Positions 7,060 through 9,470 of a stretch of 9,470 nt of DNA are shown here, one piece after another. The stretch is taken from assembly GCA_003695285.1 (NCBI GenBank), contig RFIL01000535.1, positions 1-9,470 on the forward strand, in the 5' to 3' direction. This stretch comes from Calditrichota bacterium (GTDB lineage Bacteria > Calditrichota > Calditrichia > RBG-13-44-9 > J075). The position numbers and the translations under genes are program-made. How positions within the stretch are numbered: position 1 is the stretch's first letter; each line of letters begins with the position of its first letter. Below the pieces are notes generated by a model. The model did not search any database. It saw nothing but the letters and a program-made list of their open reading frames with translations, and had not been told where the DNA came from.

Positions 7060-8193
7060 TTAATACAATGCCATTCGTTGAACAACTTTTTGCAGATATT
7101 CGCGGGTCTCCCAAATGGGAAGATTGGTAAGTAGATGTTGATAAACCTTCCTGGCTGTCATTCGATTGATGAAAGGGATTGCCTGCTGCAAATCACTGCG
7201 TGGATTAAATGCTTTTGCCACATTAAAAGGACCGGTGTTATACCCCGCGATAGTGAGATACTCTTTCTTCTCTTCCCCCTGAACACCGCCAAAATATTGG
7301 TGGGTAAGTTTAGCCAGGTACACCACTCCCAGTTCTATGTTGCGATCGGGATCAAACAAAAGAGCTGGGGATGGAAGGCCTCGACCTCCGATCATGGTAT
7401 AGGCTTCCTGCCCTCCGTATTCCGGCACCAACTGCATTAACCCATAGGCATGACCGTAACCCCCTTTTCCTCTTCGAAAAGTTGAAATGGCCCGGGGATT
7501 AAAAGAAGATTCGGTATGAATAATAGCCATCACCATCCGGGGATTGACACCATACTTCTGACAGTATTTTTGAACAATTGGAGCCACCATCTGGGCTCGG
7601 ATCCGGAGATGGTCTTCTCGAAAAGGGATATTGATGGTCAATCGTTGAAATCGTTTTCCCATCGGAGCCACGTAATTATCGGTGTGCATATATGAAGAGG
7701 GAATTTGAGAAATGTTGGGATCCACACTTAATTGTTTGTCAAGAATGGGGGGTTGATGGGGACCGGAAGGTGTTTCTGCGACATCCCGGAAAATTTCCAG
7801 TGCTTTTTGTTGTAGTTCGCTTTCCGATGCATTGGGGGCTCCTAACACTTCGATGGTCAGTGTGCCGTGAACAAAATCGGCATGGAATCGACTACTCTTA
7901 TTGGGGCCATAGCCCACCCAATTTCTGACATCGGAAAACCGAACCTTCTGCCAGAGCTTTCGAACCTCTTGCACATGCTTTTGCCACTCAGCAGATTCCC
8001 GATCCACCATATCCTGCCAGAGTTGTCTTTCCTGAATGTTTCTTCTCTGCCAGGCCTCCCACTCTCTCTTATTTTGCTCTTCCCACAATTGCTTTTCCCG
8101 ACGTCGTTCTGCTTCCCACTGCTTCTTATCTTGCTGCCCCCAGAGTGAATTCCATCCCAAAAGGCTGATCAATAGATAGATCAATAGCTTCAT
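7060..8193 (-). CDS. mltC: MltC-like lytic murein transglycosylase with tryptophan hendecad repeat
   Basis: This is a 377-residue exported enzyme expected to cleave the MurNAc-GlcNAc bond of peptidoglycan, forming 1,6-anhydro ends. Residues 1-19 are a Sec-type signal peptide ending near LWG/QQ with no lipobox cysteine, whereas E. coli MltC is a lipoprotein. Residues 22-92 are a charged helix with Trp at 26, 37, 48, 59, 70, 81 and 92. An MltC N-terminal domain (DUF3393-like) follows at about 93-190. The SLT domain (about 195-377) has catalytic Glu228 in HTESSFNP, YGLMQL (250-255), FDPDRNI (280-286) and GYNTG (317-321). The last is usually AYN(A/G)G. A 10-residue basic/glycine loop (238-249) before YGLMQ is longer than in E. 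coli MltC. The start is supported by AGGAGG (8204-8199) five nt upstream. It follows another transglycosylase gene by 78 nt. Confidence 0.92.
   Translation of the reverse strand: MKLLIYLLISLLGWNSLWGQQDKKQWEAERRREKQLWEEQNKREWEAWQRRNIQERQLWQDMVDRESAEWQKHVQEVRKLWQKVRFSDVRNWVGYGPNKSSRFHADFVHGTLTIEVLGAPNASESELQQKALEIFRDVAETPSGPHQPPILDKQLSVDPNISQIPSSYMHTDNYVAPMGKRFQRLTINIPFREDHLRIRAQMVAPIVQKYCQKYGVNPRMVMAIIHTESSFNPRAISTFRRGKGGYGHAYGLMQLVPEYGGQEAYTMIGGRGLPSPALLFDPDRNIELGVVYLAKLTHQYFGGVQGEEKKEYLTIAGYNTGPFNVAKAFNPRSDLQQAIPFINRMTARKVYQHLLTNLPIWETREYLQKVVQRMALY
7918..8121 (-). repeat. Coding repeat: tryptophan every 11 residues
   Basis: TGG codons recur at exact 33-nt intervals, at 8118, 8085, 8052, 8019, 7986, 7953 and 7920 (5' base of each). 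These encode Trp 26 to Trp 92 of the MltC-like protein. Alternate units share (Q/K)LW at 35-37, 57-59 and 79-81, so the higher-order unit is about 22 residues (66 nt). The surrounding residues are Glu, Gln, Arg and Lys. I read this as a hendecad helical repeat or coiled coil. The DNA itself has diverged between units, so it is a protein-level rather than a recent tandem repeat. Confidence 0.85.
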
Positions 8194-8198
8194 AGCTC

Positions 8199-8204
8199 CC
8201 TCCT
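8199..8204 (-). promoter_or_regulatory. Ribosome binding site of the MltC-like gene
   Basis: A full AGGAGG on the minus strand lies five nt before the ATG at 8193 and fixes that start. The strength of this site contrasts with the transglycosylase gene immediately upstream, which has no recognisable Shine-Dalgarno. Confidence 0.75.
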
Positions 8205-8271
8205 GATAATAGGTTCTAACATTGTTTCAATGGAGCATGACTAATTCAAAGGTATTAATTTTGAAACTGGA

Positions 8272-9333
8272 TTACATCCGCCGGACAATTTCATAGTGAT
8301 TTATTAACACATGACTGATATAGGTCGTCGCTTGTTCACTGGCTGGAATCCTTCCATAAGGCTCATAGGCACCAAACCCTTTTGTACTCGATAAGCCAGC
8401 ATTAAACCCTACGGTAGCCGCTACAATATTCCCGTTCCTTGCCCGGAGTCCTTTGGATAGCATCTTCACCATTGCCAGAATGGGTTTTTTATAGGTAAAT
8501 CGTTCATCAAACTTTAAAATCATTCGAAGGTCATTATCATCAAAAATATCTCGTCCTTTCACATTCGCTTCCAGATATTCTCGATATTGATCTCTGGCTT
8601 GAACCACCTTCCGATCGTATTCAGCTACTTTTTCCCAAAATTTAAGATATTTTCGGGCCGTTTTTTGATATTGGCCGGCCTTCCCTTCGGCAATAATTTT
8701 TATCGCCTCTCTCTCAGAAAGATGCGGTCGTGGTTCATTTGAACGCTCATACTTCCGTCGTTCCCGCCGAAAGCGATAGTATTTTTTCAGACTTCCCGCA
8801 TAGGATGGCAATTTGTAAGGAGGTCTGCTATGAGAAGGTTTGTCTCCTGCACACAGTATTCCATGAGCTTTGGCTGTTGGTTGAATAAATTGACAGATAC
8901 CCACAGCCAATGCTTTGGAAATGGCAAATTCATAAAAATAGGATTCTTTCATTATCTGTGCTAAAATCCATGCCGGATCGAGAGGATAAATATCGACATA
9001 TTTCTGAACAGCTAACATTATCCAGTGAACAATATTGGTTACCCGTTTCTCCAGATCAACTTCATCAAAGGTGACCTCCCAGACCGGAAGGCGGCGTTCG
9101 GAATAGTTCTCTTCCAGATATTCTAACGCCGCTCGACTCAGCTTTGCACGGTATCTGCCTGAATAATCATCCCTGGGAGGTTGATAATCCTTCGGGATGA
9201 TAATATTAATCGGTGTTCGAACATCCTCGCTGACAAACTCCTGAGCATGGGCATATCCGATTCCCTGCTTCAGAAGAGCAAGGACTCCTCCACCAACTGC
9301 ATAGTTAATAAAATGTCGTCTGGTAATTCTCAT
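8272..9333 (-). CDS. Tat-exported SLT-family lytic transglycosylase with large insertion
   Basis: The 353-residue protein opens with a twin-arginine signal, TRRHFIN (4-10), a hydrophobic stretch (11-21) and AHA (28-30) as a likely cleavage site. A lysozyme-like SLT fold follows. The probable catalytic Glu130 is in QIMKES, then GICQFIQPTA (145-154) and, much later, VGFNAG (308-313), equivalent to the usual AYNAG. In ordinary SLT domains the last two motifs are about 50-60 residues apart. Here about 155 intervene, with an Arg/Lys/Tyr/Glu-rich helical insertion at roughly 163-275. Predicted activity is non-hydrolytic cleavage of peptidoglycan glycan strands in the periplasm. The start is forced: an in-frame TAA lies 12 nt upstream and the Tat motif begins at residue 4, yet no Shine-Dalgarno is visible. 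The upstream non-coding stretch runs to the window end. Substrate and exact family are uncertain. Confidence 0.82.
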   Translation of the reverse strand: MRITRRHFINYAVGGGVLALLKQGIGYAHAQEFVSEDVRTPINIIIPKDYQPPRDDYSGRYRAKLSRAALEYLEENYSERRLPVWEVTFDEVDLEKRVTNIVHWIMLAVQKYVDIYPLDPAWILAQIMKESYFYEFAISKALAVGICQFIQPTAKAHGILCAGDKPSHSRPPYKLPSYAGSLKKYYRFRRERRKYERSNEPRPHLSEREAIKIIAEGKAGQYQKTARKYLKFWEKVAEYDRKVVQARDQYREYLEANVKGRDIFDDNDLRMILKFDERFTYKKPILAMVKMLSKGLRARNGNIVAATVGFNAGLSSTKGFGAYEPYGRIPASEQATTYISHVLINHYEIVRRM

Positions 9334-9470
9334 AAGGTCGGTTTAGAAACCTGTCAATAATGAATTCCAATGGATGTTAACCTGTGACTAATACACTTTA
9401 TTCAACATTTCTCCTTAGCACCAAACACCTCTAAAAAACATTAATTCTCAATTTTTATTTAAAAAAATGA

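Noticed and set aside
8205..8240. Promoter with TATTAT close to the MltC-like start
   Set aside because: The TATTAT abuts the Shine-Dalgarno and no -35-like sequence lies at acceptable spacing, so it would leave essentially no leader.
9329..9357. TTGACA-17-TATGAG promoter for the Tat-exported transglycosylase
   Set aside because: The -10 would overlap the start codon, so transcription would begin inside the gene and remove the Tat signal. The TTGACA is noted only as a curiosity.

Overview
The window reads as a chromosomal segment of a Gram-negative (diderm) bacterium with roughly 40-45 % GC by eye. Evidence for an outer membrane is two periplasmic lytic transglycosylases and a gene pair resembling TIGR03545/TIGR03546, families I recall as confined to bacteria with outer membranes. 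The threonine aldolase resembles the Thermotoga/low-specificity type. The lineage cannot be fixed from this sequence; a Calditrichota- or other FCB-like phylum is a guess only. No mobile element, tRNA, rRNA or CRISPR array was seen.

Layout. Positions 1-273 are non-coding: a short palindrome, a good sigma-70-like promoter (TTGACA-17-TATCTT) and a roughly 100-nt structured leader. They precede the only plus-strand gene, a 70-residue cold-shock protein (274-486), which ends at a very clear intrinsic terminator (512-546). Everything from 594 to 9333 is on the minus strand. Read in the direction of transcription it is: a Tat-exported SLT-family lytic transglycosylase with a large insertion; an MltC-like lytic transglycosylase; threonine aldolase; TrkA; TrkH; a small DUF2062-like membrane protein (TIGR03546-like); and a 611-residue membrane-anchored protein (TIGR03545-like) that converges on the cold-shock gene. 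Gaps between the minus-strand genes are 43-97 nt, and the last two genes overlap by 4 nt (ATGA). Part or all of the run may therefore be co-transcribed.

How the genes fit together. TrkA and TrkH form a potassium-uptake unit: RCK-type gating subunit plus pore subunit. The two transglycosylases act on peptidoglycan and appear to be exported by different routes, Tat and Sec. The terminal pair is probably an envelope module. The larger protein starts like an AsmA-family protein, with one membrane anchor followed by a beta-rich domain, which suggests an envelope or lipid-transport-type role (inference). Threonine aldolase is a metabolic enzyme with no obvious link to its neighbours.

The most distinctive observation is in the MltC-like protein. 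Tryptophan occurs at exactly every eleventh residue, seven times in a row (residues 26-92), in a charged, helix-prone N-terminal segment. This is a hendecad (or 22-residue) repeat placed where E. coli MltC has its lipid anchor. I do not see a clearly novel multi-gene system; the terminal gene pair and the tryptophan-repeat transglycosylase are the best candidates for follow-up.
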